From Clostridiaceae bacterium (GTDB lineage: Bacteria; Bacillota; Clostridia; Peptostreptococcales; Tindalliaceae), in the NCBI GenBank assembly GCA_011390155.1, contig JAABSW010000011.1, positions 1-64,000 on the forward strand: a DNA stretch of 64,000 bases, read 5' to 3'. Positions 8,997 through 19,213 of this stretch are shown one piece after another. Under the pieces are notes generated by a model. The model was not told the origin of the DNA. It did not search any database and saw only the letters and a list, made by a program, of their open reading frames with translations. The stretch's first letter is position 1; the number at the start of each line of letters is the position of its first letter. The position numbers and the translations under genes were made by a program.

Positions 8997-11424
8997 ACGG
9001 TTCACTGAACGGGCACAGAAAGTGATTTTGTTATCACAGGAATTTGCTCAGCAATTTGGCCATAATTATGTGGGAACAGAGCATTTATTGCTGGGCCTTT
9101 TACAGGAAGGAGAAGGCGTAGCAGCAGAAAGCCTTAAAAAGCTTGGTGTGGAAGTGGAAGCACTACAAAACAAAGTGATGCGTTCAGTTGGTGCCGGCCA
9201 AGAAAAAAGCCAGTTGTTGGGCTTTACCCCTCGTACCAAGCGTATTTTTGAGTTGAGTTTTACTGAGGCGAGAAACCTGGGACACAATTACATTGGCACA
9301 GAGCATTTGCTTTTGGGGTTGATTCGTGAAGGTGAGGGTGTTGCCAGTAAAATTTTGTTGGAAATGGGCATAAAACCTGAACAAATAAGAGAACAAATCC
9401 TAAAACTCCTGAACACGGTGGATGAGAAGAAGGAGGTTCCTGAAAAGGAAAAGGAAAAAAAAGAGACAACTGTCTTGAATCAATACAGCCGTAACCTTAA
9501 CCAAATGGCAAGGGAAGAGAGAATTGACCCCGTCATTGGTCGTAACGACGAAATTAATCGGGTGATACAGATCCTCAGCCGACGCACAAAAAACAACCCA
9601 TGCGTCATCGGTGAGACAGGTGTGGGAAAAACCGCCATTGCAGAAGGTCTTGCTCAGAAAATCGTCGCTGGTGATGTTCCGCAAAACCTGAAGGACAAAC
9701 TGATAATTACCCTGGACCTGGCCGGGATGGTGGCGGGGGCAAAATACAGGGGAGAGTTCGAAGACCGCTTGAAAAAAGCCATGGAGGAAATCAGGCAAGC
9801 TGGGAACATCATCTTGTTTATTGACGAAATACACACCATCATCGGTGCAGGAGCTGCTGAAGGGGCAATTGATGCTTCCAATATATTAAAACCATCCCTG
9901 GCAAGGGGAGAAATACAGGCCATTGGGGCGACAACACTGGATGAATATAAAAAGCACATTGAGAAAGATGCCGCCTTGGAACGTCGGTTTATGCCCATCA
10001 TCATCCAGGAACCTTCACCAGAAGATGCTGTAAAAATCCTGAAGGGGCTTAGGGATAAGTACGAAGCGCATCATCGTGTCAAAATTACAGACGAAGCCAT
10101 CACTGCTGCAGTAACCCTGTCGCACCGGTACATTTCTGACCGCTTTTTACCAGATAAAGCCATTGACCTGGTTGATGAAGCCGCTTCAAAAATTCGATTG
10201 CAGACCATTACCACACCTCCTAATGTGAAAGACCTGGAAGAAAAACTTCAGAATCTCCAAAAAGAAAAAGAGGAAGCCATCAGCGTCCAGGATTTTGAAC
10301 GTGCTGCAGTGTTGCGGGACGAAGAGAAAGAAGCCCAGGAAACCATCAAACAACATAAGAACCAATGGTACCAGATGAAAGAAAGTCATAAACCCATCGT
10401 GGGAGAAGAAGAAATTGCCGATATCGTGGCTTCCTGGACAGGCATTCCCGTTAAAAAGCTTCAACAGGAAGAAACGGAACGGTTGCTGCACATGGAAGAA
10501 ATTCTTCACCAACGGGTTGTGGGACAGCATGAAGCCATTGAGTCAGTGGCAAAAGCCATTCGACGTGCAAGGGTTGGATTAAAAGATCCAAAACGACCTG
10601 TGGGATCCTTCATTTTCCTGGGACCTACAGGGGTTGGTAAAACTGAACTTTCCCGGGCTTTGGCAGAAGCCATCTTTGGCGATGAACAGGCCATGATTCG
10701 AGTGGACATGTCTGAATACATGGAAAAACACACGGTCTCAAAGCTTATCGGCTCACCCCCGGGTTATGTGGGGTATGATGAAGGCGGACAGCTTACGGAA
10801 AAAGTCAGAAGAAAACCCTATGCTGTGATCCTCTTTGATGAGATTGAAAAAGCACACCCGGAAGTGTTCAACGCTTTGCTCCAAATACTGGAGGATGGCA
10901 GACTGACTGACAGCAAGGGGCGGGTGGTAAATTTTAAAAACACCATCATTATCATGACATCTAATGTGGGGGCGCATAACATTAAAAAGCAAAAAACCTT
11001 GGGATTTGCAGCCAATGAAGTTCAGGAAAAGAAGAACAGTTATGAAAATATGAAAGACAATGTGATGAGTGACCTGAAAAAGTCATTTAAACCTGAGTTT
11101 CTCAATCGCATTGATGACATCATCGTGTTTCATCACCTGGATGAGGAAGACATCGCTCAAATTGTTGATCTGATGGTGGAGGAACTGACGAAAAGATTGA
11201 TGAGCCTGGGCATAGAGATACAACTGTCCAAGGAGGCCAAAAACCTTATCGGAAGAAAGGGGTTCGATGCCATGTACGGAGCCCGGCCTTTAAAACGAAC
11301 AATACAGAAAATGCTGGAGGACAGACTGACAGAAGAAATTCTCAAGGGCAACCTGCTTCAGGGTTCCACCATTCTTGTGGAGGAAGAAGATGATCAGCTT
11401 TTGTTTCAACGTCAAACACCTTAA
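8983..11424 (+). CDS. clpC: ClpC ATPase, ClpP unfoldase partner
   Basis: Hsp100 unfoldase feeding ClpP. In order: two Clp-N repeats (about 1-145, each with [13 protein letters not shown] or [13 protein letters not shown]), AAA1 with GETGVGKT and FIDEIHT, a middle coiled-coil carrying a UVR motif ([13 protein letters not shown]), and AAA2 with GPTGVGKT and [10 protein letters not shown]. The tripeptide LGF (673-675) is the ClpP-docking loop. The 813-residue length is typical. ATG 8983 is eight bases after AAGGAGG; ATG 8989 is further away. Last gene of the CtsR-controlled block; radA follows after 11 bases. Confidence 0.97.
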   Translation: MSMNERFTERAQKVILLSQEFAQQFGHNYVGTEHLLLGLLQEGEGVAAESLKKLGVEVEALQNKVMRSVGAGQEKSQLLGFTPRTKRIFELSFTEARNLGHNYIGTEHLLLGLIREGEGVASKILLEMGIKPEQIREQILKLLNTVDEKKEVPEKEKEKKETTVLNQYSRNLNQMAREERIDPVIGRNDEINRVIQILSRRTKNNPCVIGETGVGKTAIAEGLAQKIVAGDVPQNLKDKLIITLDLAGMVAGAKYRGEFEDRLKKAMEEIRQAGNIILFIDEIHTIIGAGAAEGAIDASNILKPSLARGEIQAIGATTLDEYKKHIEKDAALERRFMPIIIQEPSPEDAVKILKGLRDKYEAHHRVKITDEAITAAVTLSHRYISDRFLPDKAIDLVDEAASKIRLQTITTPPNVKDLEEKLQNLQKEKEEAISVQDFERAAVLRDEEKEAQETIKQHKNQWYQMKESHKPIVGEEEIADIVASWTGIPVKKLQQEETERLLHMEEILHQRVVGQHEAIESVAKAIRRARVGLKDPKRPVGSFIFLGPTGVGKTELSRALAEAIFGDEQAMIRVDMSEYMEKHTVSKLIGSPPGYVGYDEGGQLTEKVRRKPYAVILFDEIEKAHPEVFNALLQILEDGRLTDSKGRVVNFKNTIIIMTSNVGAHNIKKQKTLGFAANEVQEKKNSYENMKDNVMSDLKKSFKPEFLNRIDDIIVFHHLDEEDIAQIVDLMVEELTKRLMSLGIEIQLSKEAKNLIGRKGFDAMYGARPLKRTIQKMLEDRLTEEILKGNLLQGSTILVEEEDDQLLFQRQTP

Positions 11425-11435
11425 GGGAGGTATCA

Positions 11436-12809
11436 ATGAAAAAATCTAAAAAAATATTTGTATGCAGGGAATGCGGGCATGAGAGTCCCAAGTGGCTTGG
11501 CCAGTGTCCAGGATGCCAGGAGTGGGCCACCCTGGAAGAATTTCAGGAAGCCGCTTCATCTAAAAACAGAATCACTGGGTTGAAGCGTGAGAGAAGAAAA
11601 CCTCAATCCATTGGCAAAATCCCACTAGGCACTGAAAAAAGATACATGACTGGCATTGGTGAGTTTGACAGGGTACTGGGGGGAGGACTGACCCAGGGTT
11701 CCCTGGTTTTGATCTCTGGTGAACCAGGGGTTGGAAAGTCTACCCTAATTCTTCAGGCAGGCAGCGAGATTGCCAGAAATTCAGGCACTGTGCTCTATGT
11801 GACGGGAGAAGAATCAGAAGAGCAAATCCATTTCAGAGCTGCCCGAACAGGGGCAATGGCAGAAAAATTACTGGTGGTTTCTGAGACGGATGTAATTAAC
11901 ATTTTGGACGACATACAACGCATTAATCCTGTTTTTGTCATCATTGACAGTGTTCAAACCCTTTTTCACCCAGAGCTGACCTCAGCCCCGGGTACTGTCT
12001 CTCAGATCAAGGAATGTGTTAATGGATTGATGCGCAAAGCAAAAGAAGCCAACATTTCCATGATGCTGGTGGCTCATGTGACGAAACAGGGAGATTTGGC
12101 AGGGCCAAGGGTGATTGAGCATATTGTTGATACCGTACTTCATTTTGAAGGTGAACGCACCCAGGAATACAGGATTCTTCGTTCTGTAAAAAATCGATTT
12201 GGCACCACCAGTGAAATTGGTGTTTTCGAAATGAGACAGGAAGGTTTAATGGAAGTGGGCAATCCTTCTGCGCTGTTCCTGGAATCTTTGAACATGGAGG
12301 AAGAAGGAGCCATGGTGGCTGCTGTCATGGAAGGAACAAGGCCCCTGCTGGTGGAACTTCAGGCCCTGGTGGCACCCTGTAATGCAGGATTTCCCCGGCG
12401 CACCACTGTGGGGGCTGACGGCAATCGCTTAGGATTAATGATTGCTGTGTTGGAAAAGAAAATTGGTATACCATTGATGGAACAGGACGTTTATTTGAAT
12501 GTCATCGGTGGATTGAGGCTGGAAGGGACGGCAGCCGACCTGGCCATGTCCCTTGCCATGTATTCCAGTTTCAGGGGGAAGCCGCTTCCGGTGAAAACCA
12601 CTGCGGCCATCGGGGAAATTAGTTTGACCGGAGAAGTGAGGCCAGTGGCACAAATTGAAAAAATGTTAAAAGAAGCTCAAAAACTTGGATTTACCAAGTG
12701 TTTAATTCCACAGCGTAATTTAGCCAAATTGTCGCCTGTAAAAGGCATCCAGATGATTGGTGTGAGTACCCTCAGTGAAGCTATTAAAAAGGTGTTTGAC
12801 CTGCATTGA
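11436..12809 (+). CDS. radA: DNA repair protein RadA
   Basis: RadA/Sms is a RecA-like ATPase and branch-migration helicase in homologous recombination. The N-terminal C4 zinc finger (CRECG and CPGCQ) is intact, followed by Walker A GEPGVGKST, the RadA signature KNRFG, and a C-terminal Lon-protease-like domain. The 457-residue length fits. GGGAGG precedes the ATG; clpC ends 11 bases upstream. In many Firmicutes disA follows radA, but here carD does. Confidence 0.96.
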   Translation: MKKSKKIFVCRECGHESPKWLGQCPGCQEWATLEEFQEAASSKNRITGLKRERRKPQSIGKIPLGTEKRYMTGIGEFDRVLGGGLTQGSLVLISGEPGVGKSTLILQAGSEIARNSGTVLYVTGEESEEQIHFRAARTGAMAEKLLVVSETDVINILDDIQRINPVFVIIDSVQTLFHPELTSAPGTVSQIKECVNGLMRKAKEANISMMLVAHVTKQGDLAGPRVIEHIVDTVLHFEGERTQEYRILRSVKNRFGTTSEIGVFEMRQEGLMEVGNPSALFLESLNMEEEGAMVAAVMEGTRPLLVELQALVAPCNAGFPRRTTVGADGNRLGLMIAVLEKKIGIPLMEQDVYLNVIGGLRLEGTAADLAMSLAMYSSFRGKPLPVKTTAAIGEISLTGEVRPVAQIEKMLKEAQKLGFTKCLIPQRNLAKLSPVKGIQMIGVSTLSEAIKKVFDLH

Positions 12810-12851
12810 TTCAAAGAACACACTGGAGATGGCCGAATCAACGGAGAAATG

Positions 12852-12880
12852 TTGACAGATGGTTTTACCTGTGATAGTAT
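12852..12880 (+). promoter_or_regulatory. carD promoter P1
   Basis: Consensus TTGACA (12852-12857), 17-base spacer, TAGTAT (12875-12880). Confidence 0.75.
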
Positions 12881-12897
12881 TCTATGTTTGCGCTTTG

Positions 12898-12926
12898 TTG
12901 ACAGCCGGAGGCCTCTGGGTTATACT
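12898..12926 (+). promoter_or_regulatory. carD promoter P2
   Basis: Consensus TTGACA (12898-12903), 17-base spacer, TATACT (12921-12926), predicting a start about 35 bases before carD. It is the second of two tandem near-consensus sites. Confidence 0.8.
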
Positions 12927-12968
12927 TATAAGGGAGTGTTAGGATTTGCAGAATCTGGAGGGTTGGTC

Positions 12969-13445
12969 ATGTTTAAAATTGGAGATCGAATTGCGTACCC
13001 GGTTCATGGCGCAGGTGTCATCGAAGCAATTGAAGAAAGAAATATCTTGGGAGAAGACAGACGGTATTATGTGATGCGCATGCCGCTGAATGACATGAAA
13101 GTCATGATTCCTCTGGAGAATGTGGAAGAAATTGGCGTAAGGCCCATCATCAGTTTTGAAGAACTGAGCCGTGTTTTTGCTGTGCTTTCAGCGGATGTTA
13201 CAAAAATGCCGCAAAATTGGAACAGAAGGTACCGGGCCAACATGGATCGTATTAAAAGCGGTGATATTTACGAGGTGGCAGAGGTGGTGCGAAACCTGGT
13301 TTTACGCGATCGGGAAAAATCACTGTCCACAGGTGAACGAAAAATTTTAAACAATGCACGCCAAATTCTATTGAGCGAAATTATTTTAGCTGGTAATTTA
13401 CCAGAAAGCGAAGCAACTGACATGATTGATAATGTAATTAAGTAA
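12969..13445 (+). CDS. carD: CarD/CdnL-family transcriptional regulator
   Basis: Binds the RNA polymerase beta subunit and stabilises open promoter complexes, often at rRNA promoters. The 158-residue protein has the N-terminal RNAP-interaction Tudor-like domain (FKIGDRIAYPVHGAGVI start) and a helical C-terminal DNA-binding domain. ATG 12969 has GGAGG six bases upstream. An in-frame extension to 12849 is rejected because two strong promoters lie inside it. The regulatory role is from family knowledge. Confidence 0.9.
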   Translation: MFKIGDRIAYPVHGAGVIEAIEERNILGEDRRYYVMRMPLNDMKVMIPLENVEEIGVRPIISFEELSRVFAVLSADVTKMPQNWNRRYRANMDRIKSGDIYEVAEVVRNLVLRDREKSLSTGERKILNNARQILLSEIILAGNLPESEATDMIDNVIK

Positions 13446-13477
13446 AAGTTGCAGAATCAGGAACATCAACGAAAACA

Positions 13478-13506
13478 TTTCCGAAAAACCCATTTTCTGA
13501 TATACT
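13478..13506 (+). promoter_or_regulatory. Candidate promoter of the PIN/TRAM-ispD-ispF genes
   Basis: TATACT at 13501-13506 preceded by TGA (extended -10); the -35 (TTTCCG) is poor. Leader about 100 nt. Confidence 0.4.
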
Positions 13507-13607
13507 CAGAGAGTGCGTTGAGGAGTGTTTTTCTGTTGGATGTTTCTTTTTTTGGGTAACGAATCAGTAAGGATGAAGAACATTACTGGCAAAGGAGGTG
13601 AAATGAA

Positions 13608-14699
13608 ATGAATCGGATGTTGAAATGGGTCGTGACAATTCTGGGAAGTCTGTCAGGCGTGGCAGGATATGTTTTTTTGACCCGTCACAGTGAAATGATT
13701 GTGATCCAGGGGTTGGCGCTTTTTTTATTCGGACTTATAGCAGCTGCTATCATTAGCGGCGGTATTTTTTTTGTTTTGTCCCCTTGGCTTATCAACCTGG
13801 GGAGAAATTTTGCCAACTGGATTATTAATGAACTGTCCGGAGTACCTGTGGAAAAACTTGTTGCTGGTTCAGGAGGGTTAATTGGAGGTTTGATTGTGGC
13901 ATACCTCATCAGCGGATTGTTGAACAACATTCCCATACCCTTTATCGGCGCCATTCTGTCTGTCGTTGTCTATCTTTTTATGGGATACCTGGGCATTAAC
14001 CTGGCCACAAAAGCAGGAGAGTATGTGAACCTGGGCAATGTGTTAAAAAAGAATGTGCTGAGAAGTGAAGATCAGCCCAAGCCTGTGGAGCAAGTACAGG
14101 AAGGGGTTCCCAAAATATTGGACACCAGTGTCATCATCGATGGACGTATTGCAGATATTTGCCGAACCGGGTTTGTGGAAGGACCATTAGTCATACCGGA
14201 ATTCGTCCTGGAAGAACTAAGGCATATTGCGGACTCTTCTGCGGCACTTAAACGCAACAGAGGGCGCCGGGGCCTGGATGTTTTGGCAATGATCCAAAAG
14301 GATTTGCAGGTTGAAGTGCAAATTGTATCCACAGATTTTCCAGAAGTTCATGAAGTGGACATAAAACTTTTAAAGCTGGCACAAAGCATCCATGGAAAAG
14401 TGGTGACCAATGATTACAATCTGAATAAAGTGGCTTCACTGCAGGGGGTGGAAGTCTTAAACATTAACGAGCTGGCAAATGCGGTCAAGCCGGTGGTGCT
14501 CCCTGGAGAAGAGATGCAGATAGAAGTGATCAAAGACGGGAAGGAAGCTGGACAGGGTTTAGCTTACCTGGATGATGGCACCATGATCGTTGTTGAAAAT
14601 GGTCGGCGTTATATAGGAGAATCCATCGATGTACAAGTCACAAGTGTTTTGCAAACAGCTGCTGGCAGGATGATCTTTGCCAGACCGAACAGTAAATAA
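13608..14699 (+). CDS. YacL-like PIN/TRAM domain membrane protein
   Basis: A 363-residue protein with about four N-terminal membrane segments (residues 5-135), then a PIN nuclease-like domain starting at ILDTSVIIDGRIADI with acidic metal ligands (also EELRHIAD, TNDYN), and a C-terminal TRAM RNA-binding domain after residue 300. The PIN and TRAM folds suggest a membrane-tethered RNase, but the substrate is unknown. AAGGAGGTG precedes the ATG. It sits in its usual place before ispD. Confidence 0.88.
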   Translation: MNRMLKWVVTILGSLSGVAGYVFLTRHSEMIVIQGLALFLFGLIAAAIISGGIFFVLSPWLINLGRNFANWIINELSGVPVEKLVAGSGGLIGGLIVAYLISGLLNNIPIPFIGAILSVVVYLFMGYLGINLATKAGEYVNLGNVLKKNVLRSEDQPKPVEQVQEGVPKILDTSVIIDGRIADICRTGFVEGPLVIPEFVLEELRHIADSSAALKRNRGRRGLDVLAMIQKDLQVEVQIVSTDFPEVHEVDIKLLKLAQSIHGKVVTNDYNLNKVASLQGVEVLNINELANAVKPVVLPGEEMQIEVIKDGKEAGQGLAYLDDGTMIVVENGRRYIGESIDVQVTSVLQTAAGRMIFARPNSK

Positions 14700-14717
14700 T
14701 GGATAGAGGGATTTGTC

Positions 14718-15434
14718 ATGATTGGACAAAGTGGAGAGAGAGAATCATTCTTGTCGATCATCATTGTGGCAGCCGGTACGGGCAGCCGCATGAAAGCTGC
14801 AGAACATAAGCAGTTTCTGCAGCTAGACGGAAAACCCGTATTGGACATCACCATCAGGGCGTTTGAGCAGCACCCCATGGTGCGGGAGATCATTCTTGTT
14901 TCTCATAGAACAGAAGTGTTGCGGGTGATGGAAGAGATCATCAAGCCGGGTGGCTTTAAGAAGGTGAAAAAAGTTGTTCCGGGGGGAACCACACGGACTG
15001 ATTCAGTCAAAGCAGGCCTTCAAGTGATATCAGGAGAGGCAACCCATGTGGCTGTTCACGACGGGGCAAGACCATTGATCACCCAGGCCATGCTTGACAA
15101 TGTTTTTAAAAAGGGGATTGTCACTGGGGCTGCCATTCTGGCTACGAAGGTGACAGACACCATAAAAGAAACCGATGAAAAAGGCAGGGTGATCACCACT
15201 ATTCCCCGGAGTGGATTGTGGGCGGTACAAACACCCCAGGTTTTTGTCAGGGAGTGGTTGGAAGCTGCCTATGAAAAACTGGACTCGGACGCCTCCGCCA
15301 CTGATGATGCTGCTGTTCTTGAAGCTGCCGGGTATACAGTGTATACTGTTGAGTGCAGTAAAGAGAACATGAAGATAACGGTTCCCCTGGATTTAGCACA
15401 GGCAGAGATGATTTTAGAGAGCAGGAGGCAGTGA
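14718..15434 (+). CDS. ispD: 2-C-methyl-D-erythritol 4-phosphate cytidylyltransferase
   Basis: Third step of the MEP isoprenoid pathway: transfers CMP to methylerythritol phosphate. The 238-residue protein has the nucleotide-binding loop AAGTGSRM near residue 20 and the family segments VAVHDGARPL and AVQTPQVF. A short N-terminal extension (about 12 residues) precedes the first strand; AGAGGG is placed for ATG 14718. One base separates its stop from ispF. Confidence 0.96.
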   Translation: MIGQSGERESFLSIIIVAAGTGSRMKAAEHKQFLQLDGKPVLDITIRAFEQHPMVREIILVSHRTEVLRVMEEIIKPGGFKKVKKVVPGGTTRTDSVKAGLQVISGEATHVAVHDGARPLITQAMLDNVFKKGIVTGAAILATKVTDTIKETDEKGRVITTIPRSGLWAVQTPQVFVREWLEAAYEKLDSDASATDDAAVLEAAGYTVYTVECSKENMKITVPLDLAQAEMILESRRQ

Positions 15435-15435
15435 C

Positions 15436-15906
15436 ATGCGGATAGGCACAGGTTACGATGTGCATGCGTTGGTGATTGACCGAAAGTTGATCATGGGTGG
15501 CGTGGAAATACCTCATCATAAAGGCCTTGCAGGACATTCTGATGCTGATGTGCTCACCCATGCCATCATGGACGCATTGTTGGGGGCTGCAGGTTTGGGA
15601 GACATTGGCACTTTGTTTCCTGATTCAGATCCGTCCTATGAGGGAATAAACAGTATGAATTTATTGCGGCAAGTGGTAGACTTGATAAAAGATCATCACT
15701 ACCGAATTGAATACATGGATACTGTGATTATTGCCCAGCATCCCAAGATGGCACCGTATATCCCTGGGATGAAAAAAAACCTTTCTTCAATGATGGGCAT
15801 AGAAGAAAACCGTATTAACATAAAAGCAACAACAACGGAAAACCTGGGATTTGAAGGCAGAGGGGAAGGCATTGCTGCCCAGGCAATGGTTTTGTTGCAG
15901 GAATGA
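15436..15906 (+). CDS. ispF: 2-C-methyl-D-erythritol 2,4-cyclodiphosphate synthase
   Basis: Closes the cyclodiphosphate ring in the MEP pathway. The 156-residue length is standard. Metal ligands are in TGYDVHAL (Asp8, His10) and GHSDADVLTHA; GDIGTLFPD and GFEGRGEGI are also present. It starts one base after the ispD stop, with GGAGG inside the ispD end. Neighbouring ispD/ispF indicate isoprenoid synthesis through MEP. Confidence 0.97.
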   Translation: MRIGTGYDVHALVIDRKLIMGGVEIPHHKGLAGHSDADVLTHAIMDALLGAAGLGDIGTLFPDSDPSYEGINSMNLLRQVVDLIKDHHYRIEYMDTVIIAQHPKMAPYIPGMKKNLSSMMGIEENRINIKATTTENLGFEGRGEGIAAQAMVLLQE

Positions 15907-15964
15907 CTGTTCAGGTAATTATGGTTGGGAATAAAACAAACAAAAGGGAGAGGAGCAAAAAAGC

Positions 15965-17407
15965 ATGGCAAAGAATCAAAAACAGTTTGTTGAAGAAATC
16001 ACACCAATGGAGACGGATTTTGCTCAATGGTATACAGATGTCATTAAAAAGACAGACATGGTTGATTACTCCCCTGTAAAAGGGTTCATGGTCATTAAGC
16101 ACTATGGGTATGCCATCTGGGAAAACATTCAGTCATATATGGACAAGCGGTTCAAGGAAACAGGACACAAGAACTGTTACTTTCCCCTGCTGATTCCCGA
16201 AAGCTTGCTGCAAAAAGAAGCTGAACATGTGGAAGGTTTTGCGCCTGAAGTGGCATGGGTAACCCATGGAGGAGACGAAGAACTGGCAGAACGCTTATGT
16301 GTGCGGCCCACATCGGAAACCATTATTTGTTACATGTATTCAAAATGGTTGAGCTCTTACCGGGACCTGCCATTTTTGTATAATCAATGGTGTAACGTTG
16401 TACGATGGGAGAAGAGTACACGTCCCTTTTTAAGAACCTCCGAGTTTCTTTGGCAGGAAGGCCACACCCTGCATGAAACTTATGATGAAGCCCAGGCAGA
16501 AACCTTGCAGATGCTGAACGTATATAAAGAAACCGCTGAAAACCTGCTGGCGATGCCGGTGATCATTGGCCAGAAAACTGATCGGGAAAAATTTGCCGGT
16601 GCCTACGCCACCTACACCATGGAAGCCCTGATGCACGATGGAAAAGCCTTGCAGGCAGGCACTTCCCATAATTTAGGACAACATTTTACGAAAGCCTTTG
16701 ACATTGAATACCTGGACAGAGACGGGGCGCTGAAAAATCCGTACCATACCTCCTGGGGTGTTTCAACCAGACTCATCGGCGGCATTATCATGGTACACGG
16801 CGATAACCGGGGACTTTCACTGCCGCCGGGCATTGCGCCAGTACAAGTGGTCATCGTACCCATTGCGGCCCATAAGGGTGGCGTTAACGAAGCTGCTCAG
16901 GGATTGTTTGATGAACTGAAATCCTTGTACCGTATGGAAATGGATGACAGGGATCAATACTCTCCAGGATGGAAATTCAATGAATGGGAAATGAAAGGGG
17001 TTCCGGTACGAATTGAAATCGGCCCCCGGGATCTTGAGCAAAACCAGGTGGTGTTGTTCAGAAGAGACACCCTGGAAAAAGAAGTCTGCCCTCTTGATCA
17101 AGTGAAAGAAAGGGTGGGCCTTCTCCTGGAGGAAATTCAGAAAAACCTGTTGGTGAAGGCACGGGAAATGCGTGACCAAAAGACCTATACTGTACAGGAT
17201 GAAGCAGAATTCAAACGAATCATGAAGGAGTCCCCAGGGTTTGTAAAAGCTATGTGGTGCGGTGATGAAGCCTGTGAAGAAAAGGTTAAATCTGAGACAG
17301 GTGCCACCATTAGGTGTATTCCTTTTGAACAGGAAAAACTGGGCGACACATGTCCCTTCTGCAACGAGCCAGCAGATAAAATGGTTTACTATGCAAAAGC
17401 CTACTAG
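15965..17407 (+). CDS. proS: Prolyl-tRNA synthetase (short, archaeal/eukaryal-like type)
   Basis: Charges tRNA-Pro. The 480-residue protein lacks the large editing insertion of the long bacterial form and matches the ProS type 3 architecture: class II core (motif 2 near [12 protein letters not shown]), anticodon-binding domain, and a C-terminal zinc-like domain with WCGDEAC and CPFC cysteines ending in Tyr. GGGAGAGG precedes the ATG. No T-box was found before it. Confidence 0.95.
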   Translation: MAKNQKQFVEEITPMETDFAQWYTDVIKKTDMVDYSPVKGFMVIKHYGYAIWENIQSYMDKRFKETGHKNCYFPLLIPESLLQKEAEHVEGFAPEVAWVTHGGDEELAERLCVRPTSETIICYMYSKWLSSYRDLPFLYNQWCNVVRWEKSTRPFLRTSEFLWQEGHTLHETYDEAQAETLQMLNVYKETAENLLAMPVIIGQKTDREKFAGAYATYTMEALMHDGKALQAGTSHNLGQHFTKAFDIEYLDRDGALKNPYHTSWGVSTRLIGGIIMVHGDNRGLSLPPGIAPVQVVIVPIAAHKGGVNEAAQGLFDELKSLYRMEMDDRDQYSPGWKFNEWEMKGVPVRIEIGPRDLEQNQVVLFRRDTLEKEVCPLDQVKERVGLLLEEIQKNLLVKAREMRDQKTYTVQDEAEFKRIMKESPGFVKAMWCGDEACEEKVKSETGATIRCIPFEQEKLGDTCPFCNEPADKMVYYAKAY

Positions 17408-17436
17408 TAAAAAGTATAAGGAAAGGAGGCCGCTGG

Positions 17437-18900
17437 ATGAGTGTTCGCGTTAGATTTGCACCAAGTCCCACGGGTTTTGTACACGTGGGAGGTTTACGAA
17501 CAGCATTGTATAACTACCTGTTTGCGAAAGCCCATGGGGGCACCTATTTGCTGCGCATTGAGGATACCGACCAGGAACGTTTCGTTGAAGGGGCCATTGA
17601 AAACATGCTGACCTCTTTAAATTGGGCTGGTATACATCATACAGAAGGAGTTGTACTGAATGAACAGGGTCATGTGACAGAAGTGGGGTCCAAAGGTCCC
17701 TATATCCAGTCACAACGATTGGACATCTACAGGTCTCACATCGAGCCTTTATTGGCATCAGGGCATGCCTACCCATGTTTTTGCAGCAAAGAAAGACTGG
17801 AAGCTGTCAGGGAAAAAGAACGACTGGAAAAAGGAACGCCCGGCTATGATGGTCACTGTCGACATTTGAACAGTGACGAGGCAGAAAAAAGGGTCCAGGC
17901 AGGTGAACCTCACGTGATTCGCTTAAAGCTGCCGGAAAACACAGACATCCAGTTTGATGATTTGGTGCGGGGGAATGTTTCCATGAACACCAACGACTTG
18001 GATGATCAGGTGCTGATTAAGTCAGACGGTTTCCCAACCTATCACTTTGCTGTGGTGGTGGACGATCATTTGATGGAGATTACACATGTGATCCGCGGTG
18101 AAGAATGGTTGGCTTCCACACCAAAACACGTTTACCTGTACCAGGTGATGGGGTGGAAAGCCCCCACCTATGTACACCTACCCAACATCCTGAACACAGA
18201 CAGAAAGAAGTTGAGTAAACGTCATGGAGACGTTTCGGCTGAAGATTTCCGGCGCAAAGGGTATTTGCCTGAAGCCTTGGTAAACTTTCTGGCCTTGGTG
18301 GGATGGAGCCCTGAAGACAATACAGAGCTGTTTACCCTGGAAGAATTGGAAGAGGTCTTTTCCATTGATCGAGTGTCAAAAAGTGGTGGAGTCTTTGACC
18401 TGAAGAAACTGAACTGGATGAGTGCTCATTACATGAGAGAAGCTTCCCTTGACAGACTCACAGACCTGGCCATTCCCCATTTAACGGCCGCTGGGTTTAT
18501 GACCCCCCAGGAAGCAACAGACAAAAAGGAATGGGTCAGTCATTTGGTGGAGGTGCTGAGGGACAACCTGCATTACCTGGAAGAATTGCCGGAAAAAGCG
18601 GCTGTATTCTTCAAAGATACCATCGATGTTGAAGCGGGTGAAGCGTCTGAATGGTGGGAATCAGAAGACCTGGAAGTGTTGCGGCCAGTACTCATAAAAA
18701 AAGTTGAAGAACTTGATTCCCTGGAACAGGCAGACATTAAACAGGCTTTTAAATCCATTCAGAAAGAAACCGGGTTGAAAGGACCCCGTTTTTTCAAACC
18801 TGTCCGGGTGGCACTCACAGGCAATGTGCATGGTCCCGACCTGATGCTGGTGATGAAAGTATTGGGTAAAGAAACAATTTTGAAGAGACTTACCCTTTAA
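17437..18900 (+). CDS. gltX: Glutamyl-tRNA synthetase
   Basis: Class I synthetase for Glu. The HIGH signature appears as HVGG in [15 protein letters not shown] (about residues 8-22); KLSKR is in the Rossmann C-half. The 487-residue length is normal and the helical anticodon-binding domain is present. AAAGGAGG precedes the ATG. It follows proS by 29 bases. cysE, often between gltX and cysS, is absent here. Confidence 0.96.
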   Translation: MSVRVRFAPSPTGFVHVGGLRTALYNYLFAKAHGGTYLLRIEDTDQERFVEGAIENMLTSLNWAGIHHTEGVVLNEQGHVTEVGSKGPYIQSQRLDIYRSHIEPLLASGHAYPCFCSKERLEAVREKERLEKGTPGYDGHCRHLNSDEAEKRVQAGEPHVIRLKLPENTDIQFDDLVRGNVSMNTNDLDDQVLIKSDGFPTYHFAVVVDDHLMEITHVIRGEEWLASTPKHVYLYQVMGWKAPTYVHLPNILNTDRKKLSKRHGDVSAEDFRRKGYLPEALVNFLALVGWSPEDNTELFTLEELEEVFSIDRVSKSGGVFDLKKLNWMSAHYMREASLDRLTDLAIPHLTAAGFMTPQEATDKKEWVSHLVEVLRDNLHYLEELPEKAAVFFKDTIDVEAGEASEWWESEDLEVLRPVLIKKVEELDSLEQADIKQAFKSIQKETGLKGPRFFKPVRVALTGNVHGPDLMLVMKVLGKETILKRLTL

Positions 18901-18934
18901 TGGGTATGATTAATGGGTAGCATAAATAATTGCA

Positions 18935-19179
18935 TGAATGAAGAAGTGGTCGGATTCAAGTAAGCTCCATCAAACTGACAGAGAAAGGTGCCCTGGCTGA
19001 AAGCACCTGGGATGAGAGACCAAATGCCCCCGACAATCTTATTCAAGATAACTTCAACGCGTCAGCTGCGATAAGGGCTGTAAAAGAGGACGCCGTAAAC
19101 AGGTTGTCAATCAGAGTGGAACCGCGGCGAACCAGTCGTCTCTGAACAGGTGCTTCATATTGTTCAGGGGCGGCTTTTT
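18935..19179 (+). promoter_or_regulatory. T-box leader (tRNA-Cys responsive) upstream of cysS
   Basis: The 313-base gltX-cysS gap is almost filled by a T-box. Stem I closes with GTCGG (18949-18953) and CCGAC (19030-19034); GGTGCC...GGCTGAAAGCACC forms its distal part. A TGC triplet at 19025-19027 on the 3' side of the specifier loop matches Cys. The T-box TGGAACCGCGG is at 19117-19127. Uncharged tRNA-Cys would stabilise the antiterminator and let cysS be transcribed. The specifier assignment is supported by the downstream gene. Confidence 0.92.
19135..19179 (+). terminator. T-box-controlled terminator of cysS
   Basis: A 14-bp stem, 19135-19148 with 19161-19174 (three G-T wobbles), followed by TTTTT. 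It competes with the antiterminator containing the T-box. Confidence 0.88.
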
Positions 19180-19213
19180 GTTGTCACGCTGAAAAACAGG
19201 AAAGGAGTATATT

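Noticed and set aside
12849-12968. N-terminal extension of carD by 40 codons
   Set aside because: Two strong promoters lie inside it, it lacks an SD, and ATG 12969 gives the family-typical start.
13446-13607. tRNA or small RNA gene before the YacL-like gene
   Set aside because: No cloverleaf or stable terminator-ended fold was found; only a weak promoter-like site and the SD.
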